Shown: piece after piece, positions 9,835 to 18,509 of the stretch
How positions within the stretch are numbered: the stretch's first letter is position 1
Layout: each line of letters starts with the position of its first letter
Assembly: GCF_900105945.1 (NCBI RefSeq)
Contig: NZ_FNSO01000004.1
Coordinates: 372,001 to 436,000 of the forward strand
Length of the DNA: 64,000 nt
Origin: Amycolatopsis tolypomycina
GTDB lineage: Bacteria > Actinomycetota > Actinomycetes > Mycobacteriales > Pseudonocardiaceae
Direction of reading: 5' to 3'
Notes under the pieces: model-generated
The model's input: only the letters and a program-made list of their open reading frames with translations
Database searches by the model: none
What the model was told of the DNA's origin: nothing
Program-made: the position numbers and the translations under genes

Positions 9835-9888
9835 ACGCGGGCCATTGGCTACGGTAGGCGAATCGGAAAATGAGAAACAGGAGGACGG

Positions 9889-12800
9889 GTGCCGCGTCCC
9901 GAGCGACCCTTGGATCCCGGGGACGATCTGCTGATCGAATTCGCCGCCGATCTCCGGCGTTTGCGCGAGAGCGCCGGGAATCCGACCTACCGCGAGCTCG
10001 GCCGGCGTGCGCACTACTCGGCCGGCACGCTGTCGGAAGCCGCCGGCGGGCGGAAACTCCCCAGCTTGGCGGTCACCCTGGCCTACGTCCGGGCCTGCGG
10101 CGGGGTGCCGGGGGAATGGGAGGAACGCTGGCACGCCGTCGCCGAAGACTCCCGCGGTGAGGGTGCCGATTCACCACCGGAGCCGGAATCCGGGGAAATT
10201 CCGCCGTACGTCGGGCTGGTCGCTTTCGGCCCCGCCGACGCGGGCCGTTTCTTCGGCCGCGAACGGCTTGTCGAAAAACTCGTCGAACGCCTCGGCAGGC
10301 AACGCTTTCTGGCCGTCCTCGGCGCGTCCGGCTCGGGGAAGTCGTCCCTGCTGCGCGCCGGCCTCCTGCCGTCGGTGAAGGGGCCGGCCGTGCTGCTGAC
10401 GCCGGGCCCGCGCCCGCTGCAGGAGTGCGCGGTCAAGTTCGCCGCCGCGCTCGGCGTCGCGCCCGGCGCCCTGCTCGACGACTTCGCCGCGCACCCGCGC
10501 AACCTCGGGCTGGCCGCCCGCCAGCTGGCCGACGGCGGCGACGAAGACTTCGTGCTGGTCGTCGACCAGTTCGAGGAGGTCTTCACCCTCTGCCAGGACG
10601 ACCAGGAACGCGCCCGGTTCCTCGACGCGCTCGTCACCGCGACCACCGAGCCGGGCAGCCGCACCCGGGTGGTCCTCGGCATCCGCACCGACTTCTACAC
10701 CCACTGCGCGCGGCATCCGGAACTCGCCGAGGCCATGCAGGACGCCCAGGTCCTGGTCGGCCCGATGACGACCGAAGAGCTCCGGCAGGCGGTCACGCGG
10801 CCGGCCATCGACGCCGGGTACCGCGTCGAGAACGCCCTGGTCTCCCGGCTGGTCGCGGACGCCACCGGCCGCCCCGGCGTGCTGCCGCTGCTCTCGCACG
10901 CGCTGCTGGAGACGTGGCGGCGGCGCCGCGGCACCACGCTGACCCTCGCCGGGTACGAGTCGACCGGCGGCATCGAGCGGGCCATCGCGCAGACGTCCGA
11001 AGGCACCTTCGCGAAGCTTTCCCTGCGCCAGCAGCGGCTGGCCCGGCAGATCTTCCTGCGCATGACCGCGCTCGGCGAAGGCACCGAGGACACCAAGCGG
11101 CGGATCGGCCGCGCGGAGCTCGACACCGACGCCGACACCGCCGTCGTCCTCGGCGAGCTGGCCGCCGCCCGGCTCGTCACGCTCGACGACACCGGCATCG
11201 AGATCACCCACGAAGCCCTCATCCGCGGCTGGCCGCGGCTGCGCGAGTGGCTCACCGAAGACCGGGAGGGCCTGCGCGTCCACCGGCAGCTCACCGAGGC
11301 GACCGACGCCTGGGAGTCCGTCGACGAAGACCCCGGCTGGCTCTACCGCGGCACCCGGCTGGCCATCGCCCGGGAGTGGGCCGCGCGCCAGGACTCCGCG
11401 CTGTCCCGGCGCGAACGCCGGTTCCTCGACGCGAGCCTCGCCGTCGAGCACGCCGAGCAGGAACGCGACCGCCGCCGGACCCGCCGGCTGCGTCAGCTGG
11501 TCGCCCTGCTCGCGGTGCTGCTGGTCGTCGCCGTGGCCGCCACCGCCTACGCCGTCCGCGCCGAGACCACGGCCACCCGGCAGCGCAACGACGCGCTGGC
11601 CCAGAAGGTGGCCGGGCAGGCCTTGGCCATGCGCGCGACCAACCCCGCGCTGGCCGCGCAGCTCGCGCTCGCCGCGTACCGCCTGGACCCGGGGTCCGAC
11701 GAGCGCAGCGGCCTGCTCGGCATGTTCGGGTCGCCGTACGCGACCCGGCTGACGGGGCACACCGGCCGCGTCAACACCGTCGCCCTCCGCCCGGACGGGC
11801 GGGTCGTCGCCACGGCCAGCTGGGACGGCACGGCCCGGCTCTGGGACGTCCACGACCCGCACCACCCGGTGCCGCTGGGCGTGCTCGCCGGGCACAAGGG
11901 CAACGTCAACAACGTCGCCTTCGCCGCCGACGGCCGGACCGTCGCCACCGCGGGCTTCGACGGCACCGTCCGCGTCTGGGACGTCTCGGACCCGGCGCGG
12001 CCGGGGCCCGGCACGGTGATCGAGCAGCACGAAGGCAGGGCGTACGCGGTCGCGTTCAGCCCGGCCGGGCCGCTGCTGGCGACCGCCGACGTCAAGGGCA
12101 CGATCCGGCTGTACGACACCACCGACCCCGCCCACCCGCGGCCTTCGGGGGAGCTGACCGGCCACACCTCCTACGTCAACAACCTCGCCTTCAGCGGCGA
12201 CGGACGGCTGCTCGCCTCGGCGTCGGCCGACAAGACCGCCCGCTTCTGGGACGTCGCTTCGCGGCGTCAGCTCGGCGTCGCGGCCGGGCACACCGACGTC
12301 GTGCACTCCGTCGCCTTCCGCCCCGGCGCGCCCGTCCTCGCCACGGCGAGCCAGGACCAGACCGCGCGGCTGTGGGACGTCGCCGACCCGGCCCACCCGG
12401 CGCAGCTGGCGTCGCTGACCACGCACAAGGCGACCGTGCGCTCGGTGGCGTTCACCGCCGACGGCCGCACGCTCGCGACCACCGGCTTCGACCGCACGGC
12501 CCGGCTGTGGGACCTCGCCGACCCGCGGCAGCCGCGCGAGCTGCCGTCCCTGCCCGGGCACACCGGCGCGGTCGTCTCCGCGGTGTTCACCCGCGACGGC
12601 CGCACCCTCGTCACGGCCAGCGACGACCAGTCCGCCCGGCTCTGGGACCTGCCCGGCCCGGCCATCCCCGCGCACACGGCCCAGACGTGCCACGTCGCCT
12701 TCGGCCCGGCGGGCAAGCTGCTGGCCTCCGGCGGCTATGACGAGACCGTGCGGCTGTACGACCTCACCGAACCGCGCGCGCCGCGGGCGCTGGCCACGAT

Positions 12801-13677
12801 CGGCGGGTTCGGCAACGCGGTCTGCGGCGTCGCCGTCAGCCCGGACGGCCGCACCCTGGCCACCGGCAGCTGGGACCACACGATGACGCTGCGGGACATC
12901 ACCGACCCGCGCCACCCCGGGCCGCCGGTGGTGTTCAACCGGCTGCACGACGACATCGACGCGGTCGTCTTCAGCCCCGACGGCAAGCTGCTCGCCACCG
13001 CGGGCGACGGCCACACGGCCCGCCTGTGGGACCTGACCGACCGCCTGCGCCCGGTCGAGATCGCGAAGCTCGAGGGCCACGACGACGACGTCCACACGAT
13101 CGCCTTCAGCCCCGACGGCCGGACGCTGGCCACCGCGGGCTGGGACCACACGGCGCGGCTCTGGGACATCTCGGCGCCCCGGGCCCCGCGGCCCCTCGCG
13201 AAGCTGGCGGGGCACACCGACACGGTGTTCTCGATCGCCTACAGCCCCGACGGGCGGCACGTCGCCACGGCGAGCGCCGACCGCACGGTCCGGCTCTGGG
13301 ACGTCGCCGACCCGGCGCGCGTCCCGCCGCCGTCGGTCCTGGACGGCCACACGGACGTGGTGATGTCGGTGTCGTTCAACGGCGACGGCCGGACGCTGGC
13401 GTCGGGCAGCTACGACCGGACGGTCCGGCTGTGGGACGTCGCCTCGGCGACGCCGTACGCGGTCCTGCCCGAGCAACGCGACCGCGTCTACGCGGCCCAG
13501 TACTCCCCGAACGGCCACACCCTGGCGGGCGCGGGCGCGGACGGCACGGTGCGCTTCTGGGAGGCCGACCCCACACGGGCGGCCGAGCGGATCTGCGCGG
13601 CGGTGTCACCCAAGATCAGCGACACTGAGTGGAGCGAGAGCTTCCCCGACCTCGATTTCACCCCACCCTGCCCCTGA
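9889..13677 (+). CDS. HTH-nSTAND-TM-WD40 protein
   Basis: 1262 aa, GTG start with a CAGGAGG ribosome site. Order: XRE-like HTH (about 13-75, YRELGRRAHYSAGTLSEAAG); nSTAND1 NTPase (about 103-500) with Walker A GASGSGKSS (145-153) and Walker B VVDQFEE (about 223-229); one membrane helix (about 533-556, LVALLAVLLVVAVAATAYA); then 14 WD40 repeats (about 617-1245), enough for two seven-bladed propellers. STAND NTPases act as signal-triggered switches with a repeat sensor. The membrane helix puts the propellers outside and the HTH and NTPase inside. The ligand is unknown. The gene appears to stand alone and is followed by a hairpin terminator. Confidence 0.9.
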   Translation: MPRPERPLDPGDDLLIEFAADLRRLRESAGNPTYRELGRRAHYSAGTLSEAAGGRKLPSLAVTLAYVRACGGVPGEWEERWHAVAEDSRGEGADSPPEPESGEIPPYVGLVAFGPADAGRFFGRERLVEKLVERLGRQRFLAVLGASGSGKSSLLRAGLLPSVKGPAVLLTPGPRPLQECAVKFAAALGVAPGALLDDFAAHPRNLGLAARQLADGGDEDFVLVVDQFEEVFTLCQDDQERARFLDALVTATTEPGSRTRVVLGIRTDFYTHCARHPELAEAMQDAQVLVGPMTTEELRQAVTRPAIDAGYRVENALVSRLVADATGRPGVLPLLSHALLETWRRRRGTTLTLAGYESTGGIERAIAQTSEGTFAKLSLRQQRLARQIFLRMTALGEGTEDTKRRIGRAELDTDADTAVVLGELAAARLVTLDDTGIEITHEALIRGWPRLREWLTEDREGLRVHRQLTEATDAWESVDEDPGWLYRGTRLAIAREWAARQDSALSRRERRFLDASLAVEHAEQERDRRRTRRLRQLVALLAVLLVVAVAATAYAVRAETTATRQRNDALAQKVAGQALAMRATNPALAAQLALAAYRLDPGSDERSGLLGMFGSPYATRLTGHTGRVNTVALRPDGRVVATASWDGTARLWDVHDPHHPVPLGVLAGHKGNVNNVAFAADGRTVATAGFDGTVRVWDVSDPARPGPGTVIEQHEGRAYAVAFSPAGPLLATADVKGTIRLYDTTDPAHPRPSGELTGHTSYVNNLAFSGDGRLLASASADKTARFWDVASRRQLGVAAGHTDVVHSVAFRPGAPVLATASQDQTARLWDVADPAHPAQLASLTTHKATVRSVAFTADGRTLATTGFDRTARLWDLADPRQPRELPSLPGHTGAVVSAVFTRDGRTLVTASDDQSARLWDLPGPAIPAHTAQTCHVAFGPAGKLLASGGYDETVRLYDLTEPRAPRALATIGGFGNAVCGVAVSPDGRTLATGSWDHTMTLRDITDPRHPGPPVVFNRLHDDIDAVVFSPDGKLLATAGDGHTARLWDLTDRLRPVEIAKLEGHDDDVHTIAFSPDGRTLATAGWDHTARLWDISAPRAPRPLAKLAGHTDTVFSIAYSPDGRHVATASADRTVRLWDVADPARVPPPSVLDGHTDVVMSVSFNGDGRTLASGSYDRTVRLWDVASATPYAVLPEQRDRVYAAQYSPNGHTLAGAGADGTVRFWEADPTRAAERICAAVSPKISDTEWSESFPDLDFTPPCP

Positions 13678-13693
13678 CCGGTTGTTCGGCGTT

Positions 13694-13727
13694 GTTGTTC
13701 GGTGCGCGAGCGCGGACACCGAACAAC
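13694..13727 (+). terminator. Hairpin after the WD40 gene
   Basis: 11-bp stem GTTGTTCGGTG / CACCGAACAAC with a 12-nt loop, 17 bp past the stop codon. No T-run follows, as is common in high-GC actinobacteria. Confidence 0.65.
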
Positions 13728-13786
13728 CCGGATCGACTAGACATGCCCTCGGACAACGCGTCCCACGACGTTATTTCACCGGGGGT

Positions 13787-13848
13787 CTGAAGGGCTCCTT
13801 CGAGGGCACGGGAACCCGCCTCCCCCGCCCCTCGAAGGGGCCCTTCAG
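13787..13848. repeat. Long intergenic inverted repeat (CTGAAGGG type)
   Basis: 20-nt arms, CTGAAGGGCTCC... (13787-13806) and ...GGGGCCCTTCAG (13829-13848), pair except for one G-T wobble around a 22-nt loop. The outer CTGAAGGG/CCCTTCAG ends are shared with the hairpin at 27312-27347. This looks like a repeated terminator-type element of this genome. Confidence 0.75.
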
Positions 13849-13849
13849 C

Positions 13850-14038
13850 GTTTCCCGGCCCCGATCACGCGAGTTCCGGCCCCGATCACGCGAGTTCCGC
13901 CTTCAATCACGCGAGTCCCGCCCCGGATCACGCGAGACGCGGCCTGGGGCGCGCAGGTTCGGGGTTTCGGGTGCGCGAGACCTGACCCGGTCGCGTGGGT
14001 TCGGGCCCCGAGCCCGTGAGCCCCGGCCCGGATCACGC
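13850..14038. repeat. Tandem array of nine 21-nt repeats
   Basis: Head-to-tail units of 20-22 nt start at 13850, 13871, 13892, 13913, 13934, 13955, 13977, 13997 and 14018. The consensus is GAGTTCCGGCC followed by CCGATCACGC. The unit at 13892 reads GAGTTCCG then CCTTCAATCACGC, sharing its second half with the units at 6664-6726. There are no unique spacers, so this is not CRISPR. It lies between the WD40 gene hairpins and a pair of gene remnants. Confidence 0.85.
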
Positions 14039-14051
14039 GAGCCCCGCGACG

Positions 14052-14147
14052 TCACCGCTCCTGAGCCCAGGCGAGCGCGGCGGTCATCGCCCCGAACCGC
14101 CACCCGCCGGGTGTCCGCACGGCCTCGCACGTGACGCGCAGCCCGCT
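14052..14147 (-). pseudogene. C-terminal remnant of a SnoaL-like protein
   Basis: About 31 codons before a TGA read CEAVRTPGGWRFGAMTAALA, which looks like the end of a SnoaL-like/NTF2-fold protein (VRTPxGWRF is a typical C-terminal strand). Upstream the frame runs into sequence that resembles nothing, and on the other strand a MarR remnant begins at about the same place. I read it as the surviving 3' end of a gene cut by a deletion. Confidence 0.5.
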
Positions 14148-14332
14148 GCTCCGGTGCGGCGGCTCGCCGTCGCCGGGGCGCGCGGCTACCACTACCGCAT
14201 CCTGGCCACGCTGCACGAGTTCGGGCCGTCGAGCCAAGCCGGGCTCGGCCGCCGTGGCCGGGTCGACCGCAGTTCCGGCGGACGCTGACGCGCCTGCTCC
14301 GCCAGGTCCTCGCCCACCACGAGGGCACCTGA
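14147..14332 (+). pseudogene. Remnant of a MarR-family regulator
   Basis: In one frame the sequence reads GYHYRILATLHEFGPSSQAG then LGRRGRVDRS, matching the first helices and start of the winged helix of MarR regulators. The frame then breaks, and the last codons LTRLLRQVLAHHEGT before a stop (14330-14332), in another frame, match a MarR C-terminus. The central DNA-binding region is missing. It is an internally deleted, frameshifted gene, back to back with the SnoaL-like remnant. Confidence 0.55.
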
Positions 14333-14333
14333 G

Positions 14334-16448
14334 TCAGGCGGCCGGGATCCAGTCCGGGTTCGAGGCCAGCACGATCAGCTGCTGCGTCGCCCTGGTCAGC
14401 GCCACGTACAGCACCCGCCGTCCCGTTGTCGACTCGGTGATCAGGTCGTTCGGCTCCACGAGCACCACCGCGTCGTACTCCAGGCCCTTCGAATCCAGGC
14501 TGCCGACGACCTTGAGCCGCTCGTCCGCCTGCCCGGACAGCCAGCCCGCGACCTCCGGCACCCGGTCCATCGCCGTGATGACGCCGACCGTGCCCTCCAC
14601 CGCGCCCAGCAGCTCCTTCACCGCCGCCTGCGTCGCCGCGGCCAGGCCGGCGGCCTCGACCGGGCGGACCTCCGGCTCGACCCCGGTGCGGCGGACCGCC
14701 ACCGGCAGCTCGCCGGACTCCGCGTGCCCGGCCACGACCTTCGCCGCCAGGTCGAAGATCTCCGCCGAGTTCCGGTAGTTGGTGCGCAGCGTGAACCGGC
14801 GCCGGGCCGTCTTGACGCCGAACGCCTGGTCGCGCGCCGACGCCGCCTCCGCCGGGTCCGGCCACGAGCTCTGCACCGGGTCGCCGACCACCGTCCAGCT
14901 CGCGTACTTGCCGCGCCGGCCCACCATCCGCCACTGCATCGGCGACAGGTCCTGCGACTCGTCGACGACCACGTGCGAGTACTCGTCGTAGTGCTCCGGC
15001 CGCGTCGGCGCCCCGCCCGAGCGCTCGGGCTCGACCTCGACGACCTGGCGCCGCTTGCGCTTCGGCGGCGGCCCGACCAGCACGCGCAGCTCGTCCAGCA
15101 GCGCCACGTCCGCGATCGACCAGCCCCGCGACCGGTCCGCGAAGTCCGCGGCCAGCATCGAGATCTCCTGGCGGTTCAGGATGCCCTTCGCCGCCGCGGC
15201 CAGCCGCTTCTCGTCGGCCAGCCATTTGAGGATCTGCGCCGGGTACAGCACGGGCCACCAGACGACCAGGAAGCGGTGGAAGTCGATCCGCTCGCCCAGG
15301 TCGGTGATCAGCTCGGCGCGGTCGATCTGCCTGCCGTCGTCCTTCGCGTGCTGCTCGGCCTTCGCGGCGAGGGCGTCCAGCAGCATCTCGGCCGCGCGGA
15401 TGCGCTGGCGGTTCGGCGGCGCGCCCTGCGTGTGGGCCTTGCGGCGGACCTTCTCCAGCTCCCGCGCGTTCAGCTTCAGCACTTCGCCGCGGTAGACGAT
15501 CCGCATCTCCTCCGGCGCCTCCGGCGGCGTGTCGCGCAGCGCCCGCAGCAGCACCTTCCGGATCCGCAGCGACCCCTTGACGGCGGCGAGCGGCGCCGGG
15601 TCCTGCCGCGTCGCCTCCAGGCCGTCGAGGACCTCGCCGAGCGCGCGCAGCTCGACGTTCGTCTCACCCATCGAGGGGAGGACGCGCGAGATGTAGCTGG
15701 TGAACACCCCGGACGGCCCGATGACGAGCACGCCGGCCCCGCCGAGCTGACGCCGGTAGCGGTAGAGCAGGTAGGCCGCCCGGTGCAGGGCGACCGCCGT
15801 CTTGCCGGTGCCCGGCCCGCCGGTGATCTCGGTGACGCCGCGCCACGGCGCCCGGATGACCTCGTCCTGTTCCTTCTGGATGGTCGCGACGATGTCGCGC
15901 ATCTTCTCGCCGCGCGAACGCCCCAGCGCGGCCATCAGCGCGCCCTCGCCGACGATCGCCATGTCCTCGGGCACGGCGTCGGCGATCAGCACGTCGTCGT
16001 CGACGTCGAGGACGTTCTGGCCGGAGCACCGGATCACGCGCCGCCGCACGACGTCCATCGGCTCCTCGGCCGTGGCCTGGTAGAACGCCGCCGCGGCCGG
16101 CGCGCGCCAGTCCGTGACGAGGTTGTCGAACTCGGCGTCGCGGATGCCGAGCCGCCCGACGTAGGTGCGTTCTCCCTCGCGGTCGTCGAGCCTGCCGAAG
16201 ACGAGGCCCTCGTACTCGGCGTCGAGCGTCTGCAGCGTCTGGTTGGCGTGGTAGACCATCATGTCGCGCTCGAACAGCATCGACGCCTGCTCGAAGATCG
16301 CCTCGCGCTGCGCTCCCTGGCCGATCTCGTAGCCCTTCGTGCGCATGGCCTCGGCCTGGACCCGCAGTTCGTCCAGACGGGTGTACACGCGATCGACGTG
16401 GGCTTGCTCGATGGCGATCTCGGCCCGTCTGACCCGAGGTTCGGACAC
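14334..16448 (-). CDS. helD: HelD/HelR-like RNA polymerase recycling ATPase (UvrD superfamily)
   Basis: 704 aa, GTG start. It has an N-terminal helical region (1-75) that in HelD proteins enters an RNA polymerase channel, a VTDWRAPAAAAFY motif (111-123) characteristic of HelD, Walker A GGPGTGKTA (210-218), the helicase-like VVDESQDLSPMQWRM motif II, and C-terminal SKGLEYDAVVL and YVALTRATQQL motifs of superfamily 1. HelD proteins dissociate stalled RNA polymerase; the actinobacterial HelR subgroup gives rifamycin tolerance. I see no rifamycin-associated element upstream. Monocistronic and divergent from rsmD. Confidence 0.88.
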   Translation of the reverse strand: MSEPRVRRAEIAIEQAHVDRVYTRLDELRVQAEAMRTKGYEIGQGAQREAIFEQASMLFERDMMVYHANQTLQTLDAEYEGLVFGRLDDREGERTYVGRLGIRDAEFDNLVTDWRAPAAAAFYQATAEEPMDVVRRRVIRCSGQNVLDVDDDVLIADAVPEDMAIVGEGALMAALGRSRGEKMRDIVATIQKEQDEVIRAPWRGVTEITGGPGTGKTAVALHRAAYLLYRYRRQLGGAGVLVIGPSGVFTSYISRVLPSMGETNVELRALGEVLDGLEATRQDPAPLAAVKGSLRIRKVLLRALRDTPPEAPEEMRIVYRGEVLKLNARELEKVRRKAHTQGAPPNRQRIRAAEMLLDALAAKAEQHAKDDGRQIDRAELITDLGERIDFHRFLVVWWPVLYPAQILKWLADEKRLAAAAKGILNRQEISMLAADFADRSRGWSIADVALLDELRVLVGPPPKRKRRQVVEVEPERSGGAPTRPEHYDEYSHVVVDESQDLSPMQWRMVGRRGKYASWTVVGDPVQSSWPDPAEAASARDQAFGVKTARRRFTLRTNYRNSAEIFDLAAKVVAGHAESGELPVAVRRTGVEPEVRPVEAAGLAAATQAAVKELLGAVEGTVGVITAMDRVPEVAGWLSGQADERLKVVGSLDSKGLEYDAVVLVEPNDLITESTTGRRVLYVALTRATQQLIVLASNPDWIPAA

Positions 16449-16571
16449 GCATGGCTCCTTGACAGCTTTGGGATCGCCTCCGAGGGCGAAGAACGACTCT
16501 ACGCGGTGGCCCGGGCGGGGACACCCGTGTCCCGGTCATCCGCGCCGCGTGCCGTCCCCCACAATCGGGGG

Positions 16572-17132
16572 GTGACCAGGATCGTGGCCGGGACGGCGGG
16601 CGGACGGCGGCTGAAGGTGCCGCCGAAGGGCACCCGGCCGACGTCGGAACGCGTGCGGGAAGCCCTGTTCAACGCCCTCGAGACGGCGGGCGAGCTGGAC
16701 GGCACCCGCGTCCTCGACCTCTACGCCGGCTCCGGCGCGCTCGGCCTCGAAGCCCTCTCCCGCGGCGCCGCGGACGCGCTGTTCGTGGAGGCCGACCGGC
16801 GGGCGGTCGACGTCCTGCGCGGCAACGTCGCGGCGCTGGGCCTGGGTGGCACGGTCCGGGCCGGGCAGGTCGAGAGCGTGGTCGCGGCGCCCGCGCCCGC
16901 CGAGTACGACCTCGTGCTCGCCGACCCGCCGTACGCCGTGGACGCGGCCGCGCTCGGGTCCGTGCTGGCGGCGCTGGCGGCGAACGGCTGGCTGGGGCCG
17001 TCGGCGCTGGTGGTGGTCGAACGCGCGGCCCGCGACGGCGAGCCGGACTGGCCGTCCGGCTTCGAGCCGACGCGCGCGAAGAAGTACGGCGACACGGCCG
17101 TCCACTGGGCGGAGTACACGGCTGTGGCGTGA
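16572..17132 (+). CDS. rsmD: 16S rRNA (guanine(966)-N2)-methyltransferase
   Basis: 186 aa, GTG start (VTRIVAGTAGGRRLKVP is the standard RsmD N-terminus). The SAM-binding motif I is DLYAGSGALGLEALSRG and the catalytic motif IV is ADPPY. It methylates G966 of 16S rRNA in the assembled small subunit. It is followed by coaD, the usual rsmD-coaD pairing in actinobacteria. Confidence 0.95.
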   Translation: MTRIVAGTAGGRRLKVPPKGTRPTSERVREALFNALETAGELDGTRVLDLYAGSGALGLEALSRGAADALFVEADRRAVDVLRGNVAALGLGGTVRAGQVESVVAAPAPAEYDLVLADPPYAVDAAALGSVLAALAANGWLGPSALVVVERAARDGEPDWPSGFEPTRAKKYGDTAVHWAEYTAVA

Positions 17133-17175
17133 ACCACGCGGCGGAGACCGGGTGCGGCACGGTAGCGTCCGCGCC

Positions 17176-17661
17176 ATGCGGCGTGCGGTCTGTCCCGGCT
17201 CCTACGACCCGGCCACCAACGGCCACCTCGACATCATCGAACGGGCCAGCAGGCTGTTCGACGAGGTCGTCGTCGCGGTGGGGGTGAACAAGAACAAGAA
17301 GGGCCTCTTCGAGATCGAGGAGCGCCTGGAGATCCTGCGCGAAATCACCGCGAAGCTGCCGAACGTGCGGGTCGACTCGTGGGAGGGCCTGCTCGTCGAC
17401 TACTGCCGCGAAAACGACATCGCGGCGGTCGCGAAGGGCCTGCGTTCGGTCAGCGACTTCGACTACGAGCTGCAGATGGCGCAGATGAACCGCGAGCTCA
17501 CCGGCGTCGAGACGCTGCTGATGGCGAACAACCCGGTGTACGGCTTCGTGTCCAGCTCGCTGGTCAAGGAGATCGCGGCGCTCGGCGGTGAGATTGAGCC
17601 CTTCGTGCCGCCGATCGTCTTCGAGCGGCTGTCGGAGAAGTTCCCCAAGCTGGGGCGCTGA
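17176..17661 (+). CDS. coaD: Pantetheine-phosphate adenylyltransferase
   Basis: 161 aa, full length for CoaD. The nucleotidyltransferase motif TNGHLDII (residues about 14-21) is the T/HxGH signature. KGLRSVSDFDYELQMAQMN and FVSSSLVKEIA (ISSTxVR type) complete the active site. It catalyses the fourth step of CoA synthesis (4'-phosphopantetheine plus ATP to dephospho-CoA) in the cytoplasm. It lies 43 bp after rsmD. Confidence 0.96.
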   Translation: MRRAVCPGSYDPATNGHLDIIERASRLFDEVVVAVGVNKNKKGLFEIEERLEILREITAKLPNVRVDSWEGLLVDYCRENDIAAVAKGLRSVSDFDYELQMAQMNRELTGVETLLMANNPVYGFVSSSLVKEIAALGGEIEPFVPPIVFERLSEKFPKLGR

Positions 17662-17797
17662 CCGGGTCCACTTCGGACGCCCGGGGTGTCCGGTTCCCGT
17701 CGATCGGCCCCCTCCGTTCGTCGGGATTTCGGCCCTGAGCTGCGGGAGTTCACGCCGTCGTCGCCTGACGATCATCCGATCGGGTTACGGTCCGAAA

Positions 17798-18493
17798 ATG
17801 ACCAACTACCGATCGCGCCTGGCTGCCGTCCTGTTCGCGCTCCTGGCGACGCTGTTCGCCGGGGTCACCACGGCCTCGGCGGCCGCCCCCGCCCTCGCCG
17901 CGCAGAACGCCTGCGGGAACCTGTCCGGCTTCTCGCACACGACGCTCTCGGCGCTGCCGCCCGAAGCGACGACGACGTACAACCTGATCCAGTCCGGCGG
18001 GCCGTTCCCGTACCCGAAGAACGACGGCGTCGTCTTCGACAACCGCGAAGGCATCCTCCCGGCCTGCGCGTCGGGCTACTACCACGAGTACACGGTGCCG
18101 ACGCCGGGTTCGAGCACCCGCGGCACGCGCCGCATCGTGACCGGCAGCGCGGGCGAGTACTTCTACACCGGCGACCACTACGCCACCTTCAAGGTCATCG
18201 ACATCTCCGGTGGCGGCACGACGCACGCCTGCGGCGACCTGTCGGGCCTGGCGAAGATCGGCTACTCGCAGCTGTCGTCGGCGGCGAAGACGGTCGTGGA
18301 CAACGTCCGCGGCGGCGCGGCGACCGGCACGACGTACGAGAACCGCGAAGGCGTGCTGCCGGCCTGCGCGTCCGGCTACTACCAGCTGTTCGCCGTCGGC
18401 ACGAACGACCGCGTGATCTCCGGCAAGGCGGGCGAGCTGGCCTACACACCCGACCGGTACGTCACCTTCAAGCGGATCGACCTGAATTCCTGA
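17798..18493 (+). CDS. Secreted tandem-domain guanyl-type ribonuclease
   Basis: 231 aa with an N-terminal signal peptide (about 1-29, ending TASAAA). Two RNase Sa/T1-like domains follow. The first (about 36-135) keeps the catalytic set: NREGILP, Glu97 in YYHEYTV, Arg108 and Arg112 in STRGTRRI, and His127 in YTGDHYATF. The second (about 144-231) repeats the frame (NREGVLP, YTPDRYVTF) but has Leu197 where the Glu should be and Arg220 where the His should be. The first domain should cleave RNA after G; the second is probably inactive. No barstar-like inhibitor gene is adjacent. Confidence 0.85.
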   Translation: MTNYRSRLAAVLFALLATLFAGVTTASAAAPALAAQNACGNLSGFSHTTLSALPPEATTTYNLIQSGGPFPYPKNDGVVFDNREGILPACASGYYHEYTVPTPGSSTRGTRRIVTGSAGEYFYTGDHYATFKVIDISGGGTTHACGDLSGLAKIGYSQLSSAAKTVVDNVRGGAATGTTYENREGVLPACASGYYQLFAVGTNDRVISGKAGELAYTPDRYVTFKRIDLNS

Positions 18494-18509
18494 ATCCGTG
18501 CAACGCCCC

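Noticed and set aside
10171..13518. A 1115-codon open frame on the minus strand
   Set aside because: It is a shadow of the WD40 gene: low-complexity Arg/Val/Gly composition, no ribosome site, and the plus-strand reading has clear domains.
13850..14038. Possible CRISPR array
   Set aside because: Units are contiguous 21-mers without unique spacers, and no cas genes are present.
16449..16571. Rifamycin-associated element before helD
   Set aside because: No matching inverted repeat is visible in the short divergent gap.
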